From the NCBI GenBank assembly GCA_015520245.1, contig WAQM01000127.1, forward strand, positions 1 to 15,722: a stretch of DNA of 15,722 bases. Reading direction: 5' to 3'. Below the pieces are notes generated by a model. The model searched no databases. It was not told where the DNA came from and saw nothing but the letters and a program-made list of their open reading frames with translations. Both the position numbers and the translations under genes were made by a program. Each line of letters starts with the position of its first letter. Position 1 is the first letter of the stretch. The stretch is from Pyrodictiaceae archaeon (GTDB lineage Archaea > Thermoproteota > Thermoprotei_A > Sulfolobales > Pyrodictiaceae). Positions 6,790-13,396 of the stretch are shown here, in pieces.

Positions 6790-8928
6790 CTATGTGCCGG
6801 CCCCTCCGGGGTGGAGCGCGAAGGCTCTCGAGAGCTTGGCAAGCGCCGAGCGGACGAGGGCTTCAACGGTGCCCGCGTCCACTCCTAGTATGTCAGCCGC
6901 CTCCCAGACGGGCTTACCTTGCACCACAGTTGCGGTTAGCGCTATCAGCTCACGGCCTTCCAGCTCCCTTACTGAGCTACAGCGGGGTGCGGCGTGCGCA
7001 GCTAGTATGACGGCGGCGTCCTGAGCGAGTTCAGGGTAGTCGCCGCTAATGACCCGCTTTAGCCTGTGAAGAGCGTGCCTGCTTAGCTGCGGCGCCTTAG
7101 CCTCGGGCTCGCGATACCAGGGGGGACACGAGCTTAACACAGCGGCTAGCACCTCAGCTGGTACATCGCGGTACAAGCTGGAGCCCGCGAGCACGAGTCT
7201 GCGCCTGAAGTCGGAGACGAGCTCTGAAACCAGTGGGACCAGCTCGTCGGATAGCGGCTTCAGCACGAGGTAGTTCTTCTCGCCAGTGACCTTGTTGAAC
7301 CTGGGCGAGATGTAGACTACGGCGTAACCGTTCTTTAGCCAGAAGCCCAGGGCTTCGCTGTTCGAGAACGAGGCGCCCACCAGCTTTACCCTCCCTCTCA
7401 GCTGCGACTCCACGAATGCGAGAAGGCGGCTACCATAACCGCGGCGCTGGAGCTTTGGGTGCGTGGCTATGCGCACGATCCTCGCGGCCGGGGGGAGCCC
7501 CACGCTGTAGCTTCTGGCCAACACGTCCGCCACGAGCCTATCGTCTACGAAGACCTCGGCGACGCTTACGACGTTGCCGCCGACGAGCAGGGCATAGACC
7601 TCGGCATCCCGCCGCTCAAGCATCAGCTGGAGGTCGCTAGGCATGTTACGGTAGTGGGCAAGGGCCAGGACGGAGTAAACGCTCCGGAGGAGCTCGTAAT
7701 CGTCCGCGAGCTCCCCTGCCGACAGCCTTCTGACCTCGTAGCCCCCAGGCCCCGGCTCCAGCTCGCGGGGCTCGGCGTCCAGCATGAAGGTCCTGTAGAG
7801 CCACTCCTCGAGCGGATCGCCCTCTGGATACCTTACCGGCTCCCTTAGCTCGACCGTCGTTACCGACGGGAGCTCCCTGGCTAGGCGGTGAGCCAGGGCG
7901 CGCCCGCTGCCCTCGTAGCCGTGGACCGTGGTCGCGGCGACGAGCTTCCTCACGCGCGCAGCGAGCCGCCTCAGCCTCGCGACCCCCAAGGCGGCGGCCT
8001 CGTCCACGAACGCTACGCCTGCCGCCAGCCGCTCGTGGGGGCTCTCGAGGTATATCTTGAACCACGCCCCCTTAACGCCCTCGTATAGCGGGCGCGGCCC
8101 CCACGCCTTGTAACGTATGCCGGCCGCCCGGAGCCCCCTCGCCAGGTGCGAGAAGAGCTGCTGCACGGAGTAGACGCTGGGCGCCAACACGGGCACGTTG
8201 CCCACAACGCGGCGGTGAACGAGCCAGGCCAGGGCTAGCCCCAGCGCCGCGCTCTTGCCCCGGCCCCGGTTGCCCAGGAGGAGCACGGTCCTCTGCTTCT
8301 CATCCTCGAAAGCGGCCGAGACCGCCTTTATCGCAGCGGCCTGGTCGTACGTGGCGACGAGCCTCGAGAGCCAGGCGGGGAGCCCTTCGAGCCTGCCCGG
8401 GGGCCTCTTCTTTCTCGCGCGTTCGTGCACCACCCTGCGTGACACGACCCTGGCGCGGGACCCGTCGTGTTCGACGACCAGGTGCTGCCTGCACTCGAGA
8501 ACGCGCGACTTGAAGTAGCGGTCGAAGGTAGGCGCCCACCCCCCGAATGAGGCGCCATGCCACGGCCCGGGGCCCACTATGGCCAGTACGCCACCCCCGC
8601 GCACCATGTCGGTTACGGCCGCGATCGTATTGGCGCTGAGCCTGCCGTAGGCGTCTACGACCACGACGTCGTACTCGCTGCCCAGCATCCTAATGACCTC
8701 ATCCTGGCCGACCACGCTCCACCCCTCTTCGGCGACCTGCTGTGCAGCGTCCCGGACCTCGCCGCTAGCAGTCACCAGGAGCCCGCGCCTCCTGATCCCG
8801 GATAGCCACGAGATTAGCGAGAGGCCGTAACGCAGCGGGGCGGCGGCTACCAGGAGACCCCGGTAGCCCGTTACGCTCACGGCCGCTACGAACTCTTCGA
8901 TCGCGTTAACTAGCGACATCGTACTCAT
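6790..8928 (-). CDS. tmcA: tRNA(Met) cytidine acetyltransferase TmcA
   Basis: Acetylates cytidine to N4-acetylcytidine in RNA using acetyl-CoA and ATP. TmcA acts on elongator tRNA-Met C34; archaeal homologues can act on more sites in tRNA and rRNA, which aids heat stability. The 712 residues show the family order: an N-terminal domain (about 1-190); an RNA-helicase-like ATPase with Walker A GNRGRGKS at 219-226 and a Walker B-like VAFVDEAA at 305-312; TTVHGYEGSGR at 333-343; a GNAT acetyltransferase core with RIATHPKLQRRGYGSRLL at 486-503 for acetyl-CoA binding; and a C-terminal RNA-binding tail. Length fits the family. The start is ATG 8928, with a second in-frame ATG at 8919. It is transcribed divergently from the CxC protein gene 54 bases away and converges on the radical SAM gene. 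Confidence 0.95.
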   Translation of the reverse strand: MSTMSLVNAIEEFVAAVSVTGYRGLLVAAAPLRYGLSLISWLSGIRRRGLLVTASGEVRDAAQQVAEEGWSVVGQDEVIRMLGSEYDVVVVDAYGRLSANTIAAVTDMVRGGGVLAIVGPGPWHGASFGGWAPTFDRYFKSRVLECRQHLVVEHDGSRARVVSRRVVHERARKKRPPGRLEGLPAWLSRLVATYDQAAAIKAVSAAFEDEKQRTVLLLGNRGRGKSAALGLALAWLVHRRVVGNVPVLAPSVYSVQQLFSHLARGLRAAGIRYKAWGPRPLYEGVKGAWFKIYLESPHERLAAGVAFVDEAAALGVARLRRLAARVRKLVAATTVHGYEGSGRALAHRLARELPSVTTVELREPVRYPEGDPLEEWLYRTFMLDAEPRELEPGPGGYEVRRLSAGELADDYELLRSVYSVLALAHYRNMPSDLQLMLERRDAEVYALLVGGNVVSVAEVFVDDRLVADVLARSYSVGLPPAARIVRIATHPKLQRRGYGSRLLAFVESQLRGRVKLVGASFSNSEALGFWLKNGYAVVYISPRFNKVTGEKNYLVLKPLSDELVPLVSELVSDFRRRLVLAGSSLYRDVPAEVLAAVLSSCPPWYREPEAKAPQLSRHALHRLKRVISGDYPELAQDAAVILAAHAAPRCSSVRELEGRELIALTATVVQGKPVWEAADILGVDAGTVEALVRSALAKLSRAFALHPGGAGT

Positions 8929-8959
8929 CCCCGAGGATCGCTTTACCCGGCGGCGGGCC

Positions 8960-8966
8960 CATATTC
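8960..8966 (-). promoter_or_regulatory. Possible TATA box for tmcA in the divergent intergenic region
   Basis: The minus strand reads GAATATG, centred about 35 bases from the tmcA ATG, giving a transcript start near 8937 and a short leader. The same string is only about 20 bases from the ATG of the opposite gene at 8983, too close for a leaderless promoter there, so tmcA is the better match. Confidence 0.33.
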
Positions 8967-8982
8967 AGCGCAGTGCGGGGCC

Positions 8983-9381
8983 ATGGCGCTCGACCTTGCA
9001 AGGGCGGCGGCTAGGAGGTACAAGGACCCAGACGTCGCGCTTAAGCTGACGCCACTAGCGTGGCTCAGCCTCGAGGATCTTCTATCAGCGGCCTCCACGG
9101 CCCTAACGTGGCACAGCGCCGTGAAGGGCTACGATGCCCTGAAATCCGCGGTGCGCGAGCTAACCTTGCACCTAACGGCCCTCATGTCACTCCTCGGGCT
9201 AAGGGCCGATGTCAGCTTTAAGCGGGTGGGAGACTTGAAGCTCGCCTTCATCGACCTCATAGACTGCTCGTGCTCCCTCGAGCCGGGCGAGCAAGCAGTG
9301 AGGGTTATGTGCGACTGCAATGGCTTGGGTAGGGTGAGCTACTCAATCGCATTACCCCCGCGCGGACCCAGCGTAAAATAG
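8983..9381 (+). CDS. Uncharacterised 132-residue protein with two CxC motifs
   Basis: I do not recognise this protein. It starts at ATG 8983 after a GGGG stretch. The first 75 residues are predicted largely helical and rich in Leu and Ala. The last third looks like beta strands and holds two CxC motifs, C95/C97 (DCSCSL) and C110/C112 (MCDCNG), 12 residues apart. Four cysteines in this arrangement could bind zinc or an Fe-S cluster, or form disulphides. No signal peptide or clear membrane helix is seen. Codon use matches the neighbours, arguing for a real gene. It is divergent from tmcA, and the next 380 bases have no gene, so it may be a single-gene transcript. Confidence 0.7.
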   Translation: MALDLARAAARRYKDPDVALKLTPLAWLSLEDLLSAASTALTWHSAVKGYDALKSAVRELTLHLTALMSLLGLRADVSFKRVGDLKLAFIDLIDCSCSLEPGEQAVRVMCDCNGLGRVSYSIALPPRGPSVK

Positions 9382-9515
9382 AGGCGCGCTGGCTGGACCG
9401 TTGGGGGGTGGATGAGGTAGTAGGGACGTGCCGAAGCGGTGAGGACAGGTGGAGCGACCCTGACACCCCCCGCCGTATCGGCCGCGGCCGCGATGATGTA
9501 GTTACGCACTAGGCG

Positions 9516-9556
9516 AGCGCGCTGCGGTGAGCGGAGCCCACCTCGCTGAGCGCGCT
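9516..9556 (+). repeat. Compound hairpin in the gene-free region
   Basis: AGCGCGCT occurs at 9516-9523 and again at 9549-9556. Each copy is self-complementary, so the two can pair with each other as an 8-bp stem. Inside, GGTG (9526-9529) pairs with CACC (9539-9542), and flanking GC pairs add to the stem, leaving a 9-base loop. This is a stable candidate RNA element. Confidence 0.5.
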
Positions 9557-9644
9557 ATTGCAATCCACCAACGCTGGGCGTCAGTGCTGCGCGGCTCCTC
9601 ACCCCTCGGCCCTTTCGAGCCCAATCATCCGCCGGGTCTAGGCG

Positions 9645-9675
9645 AGCGAAGCCGAGCCCTAAAGGGCTCGGCGCT
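9645..9675 (+). terminator. Strong hairpin, possible transcript end
   Basis: GCCGAGCCC at 9651-9659 pairs perfectly with GGGCTCGGC at 9664-9672 across a TAAA loop. AGC/GCT (9645-9647 with 9673-9675) can extend it past a three-base bulge. The bases that follow contain two TTT runs (9678-9680, 9688-9690) but no long T-tract, so termination is possible rather than clear. It could equally be the last helix of a non-coding RNA. Confidence 0.45.
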
Positions 9676-9721
9676 ACTTTAACGCCGTTTACTAGATCGA
9701 CGCTCCGCCCCCGCTAGCACT

Positions 9722-9728
9722 GATTTTA
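9722..9728 (+). promoter_or_regulatory. Probable TATA box for the TGT/DpdA-like gene
   Basis: GATTTTA is centred near 9725, predicting a transcript start near 9751 and a leader of about 12 bases before the TTG at 9763. It is the only AT-rich string at suitable distance. Confidence 0.4.
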
Positions 9729-9762
9729 GGCGAAGGAGATACGGTGTTACCGGTCAAGGGTC

Positions 9763-10842
9763 TTGAGGCCCTTCAAGCTGGTGCTGGGCACGCCGGTGGC
9801 CGGGATACCCCGACCCTGGATGTTCATCGGCATCCCGGGCGTCATGGTTAACGCCTACGAGCTGCTGCGCCGTGGGCTCAGCAGTATTCGGGGTCGTGGG
9901 CTTCGCAAGCTGCTCGGCATCGACGGCCTGGACGTTGAGCTATGGATTGACAGCGGGGGATACCAGTTCCTAAGGCGGGGGGTCGACCCCGGCGTCGACA
10001 AGATAGCTAAGCTATATCGCGAGGTCGACGCGGACTACTACGTCAGCCTAGACTACCCCCCTAGCCCCGCCGACGACGGCGCCGTCCAGATGGCGAAGAT
10101 AGCTAAGACCGTAAACGCGTTCATGCAGCTACGCAGCCTGCTCCGGAGCTACGCCGAGGAGGGGCGCCTCGTTCCAGTCTTCCACCTGTCGACGGGACCG
10201 GCGCTCGAGCTTCAGCTTAGCAGTTACGAGCCGTCGGCCACGACAGCGGCTGTGGGCGGCCTGGTCCCCTACTTCATGCAGCTCGCCGGCAAGTGGTCCA
10301 GGCTGAAGGCCGTACTCTTCTTGGCCCTTGTCCGCAAGCTATGGCGCGGCAGGCTCCACGCGCTTGGCCTGGCCTCAGCGGCAGTGATACCGCTGCTGCG
10401 CTTGCTGGGCGTAGACAGCGGGGATACGCAGACCTGGAGGCACAAGGCGGCCTACGGTAAGGTCATCGTGCCGGGCATGGGGGAACGGCACGTCAGTGGG
10501 CGCGCAGTGAGCTTCGGCCCCTCGGAGCCGCGCCCGCAGGAGCGCGGCTACCTACTCAAGCTGGTCGAGGAGGCCAGCCAGGCCTTTGGCTTCAAGCTGG
10601 ACCTCGAAGCCAGCTTCGAGGACCGCGCGCTCTTCAACGCGTGGGTACTGCTACGGGTCGCTACCGACGGGCATGGTTACAACGGGCCAAGCCCGGCTTT
10701 CGCCAGGCTCTACGAGGTTGCACGCACGCTCATCTCGATGCCTCCCGCCGAGTTAGAGAAGCAGCTTGAGAGCCTACTCCAAGCATCGCGTCGGCCCACG
10801 GCGGACTCGGCGGCCCCCGCCACACCGTATAAAAACGGTTAG
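9763..10842 (+). CDS. TGT/DpdA-like 7-deazaguanine transglycosylase family protein, cysteine-free
   Basis: A 359-residue protein of the tRNA-guanine transglycosylase barrel superfamily. These enzymes swap guanine for a 7-deazaguanine base (preQ1, preQ0 or queuine) in tRNA, or in DNA for the DpdA branch. Matching segments are DSGGYQ at 63-68, SLDYP at 95-99 whose Asp fits the base-binding residue, GGLVPY at 165-170, HALGL at 199-203, and GVDSGDTQTW at 216-225, where D221 aligns with the TGT nucleophile. It has no cysteine, so the usual TGT zinc site (CxCxxC...H) is missing, and there is no C-terminal PUA domain as in archaeosine TGT. These traits point to the DpdA/TgtA5-like side. The TTG start at 9763 has an AAGGG upstream. 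No preQ0 pathway gene or DNA-modification partner is visible. Substrate is unknown. Confidence 0.75.
   Translation: MRPFKLVLGTPVAGIPRPWMFIGIPGVMVNAYELLRRGLSSIRGRGLRKLLGIDGLDVELWIDSGGYQFLRRGVDPGVDKIAKLYREVDADYYVSLDYPPSPADDGAVQMAKIAKTVNAFMQLRSLLRSYAEEGRLVPVFHLSTGPALELQLSSYEPSATTAAVGGLVPYFMQLAGKWSRLKAVLFLALVRKLWRGRLHALGLASAAVIPLLRLLGVDSGDTQTWRHKAAYGKVIVPGMGERHVSGRAVSFGPSEPRPQERGYLLKLVEEASQAFGFKLDLEASFEDRALFNAWVLLRVATDGHGYNGPSPAFARLYEVARTLISMPPAELEKQLESLLQASRRPTADSAAPATPYKNG
10824..10839 (+). promoter_or_regulatory. Promoter of the CDF transporter gene with a palindrome around the TATA box
   Basis: TATAAAAA at 10828-10835 lies at the end of the preceding gene. A start about 26 bases on, near 10858, leaves a leader of about 15 bases with GAGG at 10859-10862 before ATG 10873. 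ACCGT (10824-10828) and ACGGT (10835-10839) flank the AT core as an inverted repeat, which could be an operator site for a metal-responsive repressor or a small hairpin. Confidence 0.55.
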
Positions 10843-10872
10843 GGCGCGTGAGCCCCTTGAGGCAAGAAGCCT

Positions 10873-11703
10873 ATGGATAGCAAGCGACTGCGCGCCAGGG
10901 TGATGATGGGGTACACGTTAGCGCTGGCAGGAGCTGCGGCCAAGCTCGTGGGAGCCTTAAGCACGGAATCTAAGAGCTTGCTAGTCGACGCGCTTACATG
11001 CATTGCCAACGCGGTGGCGGGCGCGGTGGCTGTGAGGTACACCTTCGAGGCCTCGAGACCCCCGGACGCCGACCATCCGTATGGTCACGAGAGGGTGGCC
11101 CTGCTGGGCGTCGTGGTCACGCTGATCACGTACTCGTTCGTGGCGGGCCTCGTCATCGCAGAGCTACTTGACGTGGAGGAGTACACCTTGGCCCCGCACG
11201 CGCCGCTTTATGCAGCGTTAGGCCTAGGGCTCTACGCGGCGTCGGTTGCGGCGCTCAGAGGCGTCTCCTACGTCCTCACCGTCTACTCAACGTTGACGCT
11301 CACCGAGCTCGTCGAGTCGGCCGTGACGCTCATCGCCACCGCGGGCGGCGTGCTCTTCGGCTACCTCGTCGACTATGCGGGCGCCCTCGTCCTCACGGGC
11401 TTCCTAGCCTACGAGCTCGTGTCGCGGCTGCGCGAGGTGTCGGGGGCCCTCTCGGACTACGCGCCGCCCGACATGATCAGAAGGGTGAGCTCCTTCATAG
11501 AGTCAAGGTACGGAGTCGAGGTATGTAGCCTGAGGCTTAGGACGTTCGCACCCGGAGTGCTCTATGGGGACGCCGTAGTGGCGGTGCCGGCCTCTAGCCT
11601 CGAGCGCGCCCACGAGCTGGTGGACGCAATGGTCGAGGAGCTACGCGCACGCTTCGGCGTGAACATAGTGGTGCACTACGAGCCCGCCCCCTGTGACCGC
11701 TGA
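10873..11703 (+). CDS. Cation diffusion facilitator (CDF) family metal transporter
   Basis: A 276-residue membrane protein that should export a divalent metal ion in exchange for protons. It shows the CDF layout: six helices in about residues 12-190 and a cytoplasmic ferredoxin-like domain in about 200-272. Family motifs are SLLVDA at 35-40 and PPDADHPYGHER at 63-74, which includes the second metal site. By ungapped alignment with E. coli YiiP as I recall it, the transport site Asp-Asp-His-Asp (D45, D49, H153, D157) becomes D39, C43, T144 and E148, with a further Glu at 145. This is not the usual zinc set, so the metal is uncertain. ATG 10873 follows a convincing TATA box and GAGG ribosome site, so the gene appears to have its own promoter. 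The fix operon follows after 93 bases. Confidence 0.88.
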   Translation: MDSKRLRARVMMGYTLALAGAAAKLVGALSTESKSLLVDALTCIANAVAGAVAVRYTFEASRPPDADHPYGHERVALLGVVVTLITYSFVAGLVIAELLDVEEYTLAPHAPLYAALGLGLYAASVAALRGVSYVLTVYSTLTLTELVESAVTLIATAGGVLFGYLVDYAGALVLTGFLAYELVSRLREVSGALSDYAPPDMIRRVSSFIESRYGVEVCSLRLRTFAPGVLYGDAVVAVPASSLERAHELVDAMVEELRARFGVNIVVHYEPAPCDR

Positions 11704-11796
11704 GCCTAAGGCTACCGTCGAAGCCGCGGCCGCCTCGTGGCTGGGCAATAGGGTTTAGCCGCAAAGCCGGCCGCCAATCACTTCGGGTAGGGTTAG

Positions 11797-13086
11797 ATGG
11801 AAATGAATCAACCCTCGAGGTTCGACGCGATAGTAGTGGGCGCGGGCCCGGCGGGCGCCACGGCCGCGCTCAAGCTGGCCGAGAAGGGCTACAAGGTGCT
11901 ACTGCTCGAGCGCGGCCGTGGTGCGGGCTCCAAGCAGGTGTTCGGGGGGAGGGTCTACGCCGAACTGCTTAGAAGGGTGTTCGGCGACCTTAAGGATGCG
12001 CCGATCCACCGGTGGGTTAAGCGCGAGGCACTGATGCTGGCCGACGGCGATAGGTTGGTGGCTGTAGCCTACTGGACTGCGAACTCGACTAGCTTCACGA
12101 CGTACCTAGGCCAGCTGACGTCGTGGATCGTTGAGCGCGCTGTGAACGCCGGCGCGGTCTTTGTGGACGAGGTGCGCGTTGACCGCCTGCTGGTGAGGGA
12201 CGGGCGGGTGGTAGGCATCGAGGCCGGCCCCGACCGGGTCGAGGCGGACGTCGTCATTGATGCTGAGGGGGTGAACAGACTGCTTCTCGAGAGACTCGGC
12301 TTAGTGGCTAAGCCTAAGCCAGCCCACGTGGCGCTGGGCGTCAAGGAGGTCATCAGGCTTAGCGAGAAGGCGGTCACCGAGAGGTTCGGGCTGGAGGATG
12401 GAGAGGGCCTGGCCTGGGTGATCGTGGGCTCCGTGACGGACTACCTACCTGGGGGCGCCTTCGTGTACACGAACAAGGATAGCGTGAGCGTCGGCCTGGT
12501 GCTCCACCTGGACGCAGCCGTCCGCGGCCTGAGAGCTCACGTGCACGAGCTCGTCGAGAGGCTGAGGCTGCACCCCTTGCTACGCCGCTACTGGGGCGAC
12601 GGTGACGTGGTGGAGTACTCGGCCCACCTCACCATCGAATCGCCCGAGTTCATTCCCAAGAGCCTCGTGCACGACGGCCTCATAGTGGTAGGCGACGCCG
12701 CCGGCCTCCTCCTTAGTACCGGCCTCACCGTGCGCGGCGTGGATTACGCGGTGTTCAGCGGCTTCCTGGCGGCCGAGGCGGTTGACTGCGCCCGCAAGGA
12801 GGGGGGCTTCACGAGGGACGTGCTAAGCGCGTGCTACGAGCAGCCTCTTCGACGTAGCGCGGTGTACCGCGACATCGTTAGGCGTAAGCGCGCATCCAAG
12901 CTTATGAAGGATGAAAGGCTCTTCCGCGACGCGGTCAGATTCGCGGTCAAAGCCGCCTCGACGATCTACGAGCTGGGTGAGGAAACCCCTAAGCTGGCCG
13001 AGGCGCTTGAGGAGGCCGAGCGCGCAGCCCGGCTCTCGAAGCTTAGCCTGGCACTGATGTTGATCAGGCTGGTGAGGGGGCTATGA
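11797..13086 (+). CDS. fixC: FixC/EtfC, flavoprotein of the ETF-quinone oxidoreductase family
   Basis: An FAD enzyme of 429 residues that takes electrons from the ETF (FixAB) and passes them to quinone with FixX. The Rossmann FAD loop VVGAGPAGA is at 13-21, with the ribose-binding Glu in LLLERG at 35-40. A glycine-rich VFGGRVY follows at 48-54, and the second FAD motif VVGDAAGLLLSTGL is at 297-310, followed by a helix-rich C-terminus. The relation to geranylgeranyl reductases is typical, but the next three genes fix the assignment. ATG 11797 was chosen; a second ATG at 11803 is also possible. Its stop overlaps the fixX start as ATGA. It is the first gene of the operon; I see only a weak TTTAG upstream near 11754. 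Confidence 0.92.
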   Translation: MEMNQPSRFDAIVVGAGPAGATAALKLAEKGYKVLLLERGRGAGSKQVFGGRVYAELLRRVFGDLKDAPIHRWVKREALMLADGDRLVAVAYWTANSTSFTTYLGQLTSWIVERAVNAGAVFVDEVRVDRLLVRDGRVVGIEAGPDRVEADVVIDAEGVNRLLLERLGLVAKPKPAHVALGVKEVIRLSEKAVTERFGLEDGEGLAWVIVGSVTDYLPGGAFVYTNKDSVSVGLVLHLDAAVRGLRAHVHELVERLRLHPLLRRYWGDGDVVEYSAHLTIESPEFIPKSLVHDGLIVVGDAAGLLLSTGLTVRGVDYAVFSGFLAAEAVDCARKEGGFTRDVLSACYEQPLRRSAVYRDIVRRKRASKLMKDERLFRDAVRFAVKAASTIYELGEETPKLAEALEEAERAARLSKLSLALMLIRLVRGL

Positions 13087-13382
13087 GCCGGCGTGAGGCC
13101 GGCCCACGGAGGCTGAGGCTCGAGGAGCTCCTTCAAAGGAACGTCTATGACGTCGACCACAGACCCCACATAGTGGTCGATACTAGCAAGTGCAGCCGCT
13201 GCGACGCGAAACCCTGCGTGCGGCTCTGCCCGGCGGGGTGCTACACGGTAGTCGATGGTAGGCTGGTGTTCAGTTACGAGGGGTGCCTTGAGTGCGGCAC
13301 ATGCCGCGTAGTGTGCCCCCTCGGGGCTGTTAAGTGGGACTACCCGCTGAGCGGGCGCGGCGTTTACTACAGGTTCTCCTAG
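13083..13382 (+). CDS. fixX: FixX/EtfX, ferredoxin-like protein
   Basis: A 99-residue iron-sulphur protein that partners FixC in electron transfer to quinone. Nine cysteines are present: C37, C40, C45 and C49 (CxxCx4CxxxCP), C53, and C68, C71, C74 and C78 (CxxCxxCxxxCP), enough for two cluster-binding sets. The CLECGTCR segment at 68-75 and the WDYPLSGRGVYYRFS ending are hallmarks of FixX. Its ATG overlaps the fixC stop by four bases, indicating coupled translation, and fixA begins 14 bases after its stop. Confidence 0.95.
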   Translation: MSRREAGPRRLRLEELLQRNVYDVDHRPHIVVDTSKCSRCDAKPCVRLCPAGCYTVVDGRLVFSYEGCLECGTCRVVCPLGAVKWDYPLSGRGVYYRFS

Positions 13383-13396
13383 CGGCGGGTGGGAGC

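Larger units (their letters stand above)
9382..9762. other. Gene-free region of 381 bases with strong inverted repeats
   Basis: The largest gene-free stretch in the window. It holds a compound hairpin at 9516-9556, a strong hairpin at 9645-9675, an 11-base direct repeat CTAGGCGAGCG at 9509-9519 and 9638-9648, and a TATA-like GATTTTA at 9722-9728 for the next gene. A 34-codon reading frame at 9408-9512 has a G-rich sequence before its GTG but nothing else in its favour. I looked on both strands for tRNA, SRP RNA and RNase P RNA signatures and found none. A structured non-coding RNA on the plus strand, ending at or near the 9645-9675 hairpin, is plausible but unproven. Confidence 0.5.

Noticed and set aside
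9408..9512. Small 34-codon reading frame starting GTG in the gene-free region, with a G-rich sequence before it
   Set aside because: It is rich in Arg and Asp with no recognisable pattern, its end overlaps the first copy of the 11-base repeat, and there is no neighbour context. Too weak to call a gene.
9490..9548. Possible box C/D guide RNA: ATGATGT near 9492 and CTGA at 9546-9549
   Set aside because: The C box deviates at its last base, internal C'/D' boxes are poor, and the D box lies inside the 9516-9556 hairpin.
9570..9634. Possible minus-strand box C/D RNA with ATGATTG, GTGAGGA and CTGA flanked by GGCG/CGCC
   Set aside because: The C box lacks the final GA needed for the sheared pairs of the K-turn. 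The terminal stem is only four bases.
9382..9762. RNase P RNA, SRP RNA or a tRNA hidden in the gene-free region
   Set aside because: No GGAAGCAGC-type SRP motif, no RNase P conserved regions and no paired T-arm with TTCRA were found on either strand.
9763..10842. Canonical archaeosine tRNA-guanine transglycosylase (tgtA)
   Set aside because: There are no cysteines, hence no zinc site, and no PUA region; length is well short of full archaeal TgtA.
11797..13086. Geranylgeranyl reductase as the identity of the FAD protein
   Set aside because: The families look alike, but the four-base overlap with fixX and the following fixAB genes make FixC the better call.
13334..13396. Longer fixA reading starting inside fixX
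   Set aside because: The extra residues do not resemble ETF beta, overlap the conserved fixX end, and the TTG at 13397 has a good ribosome site.
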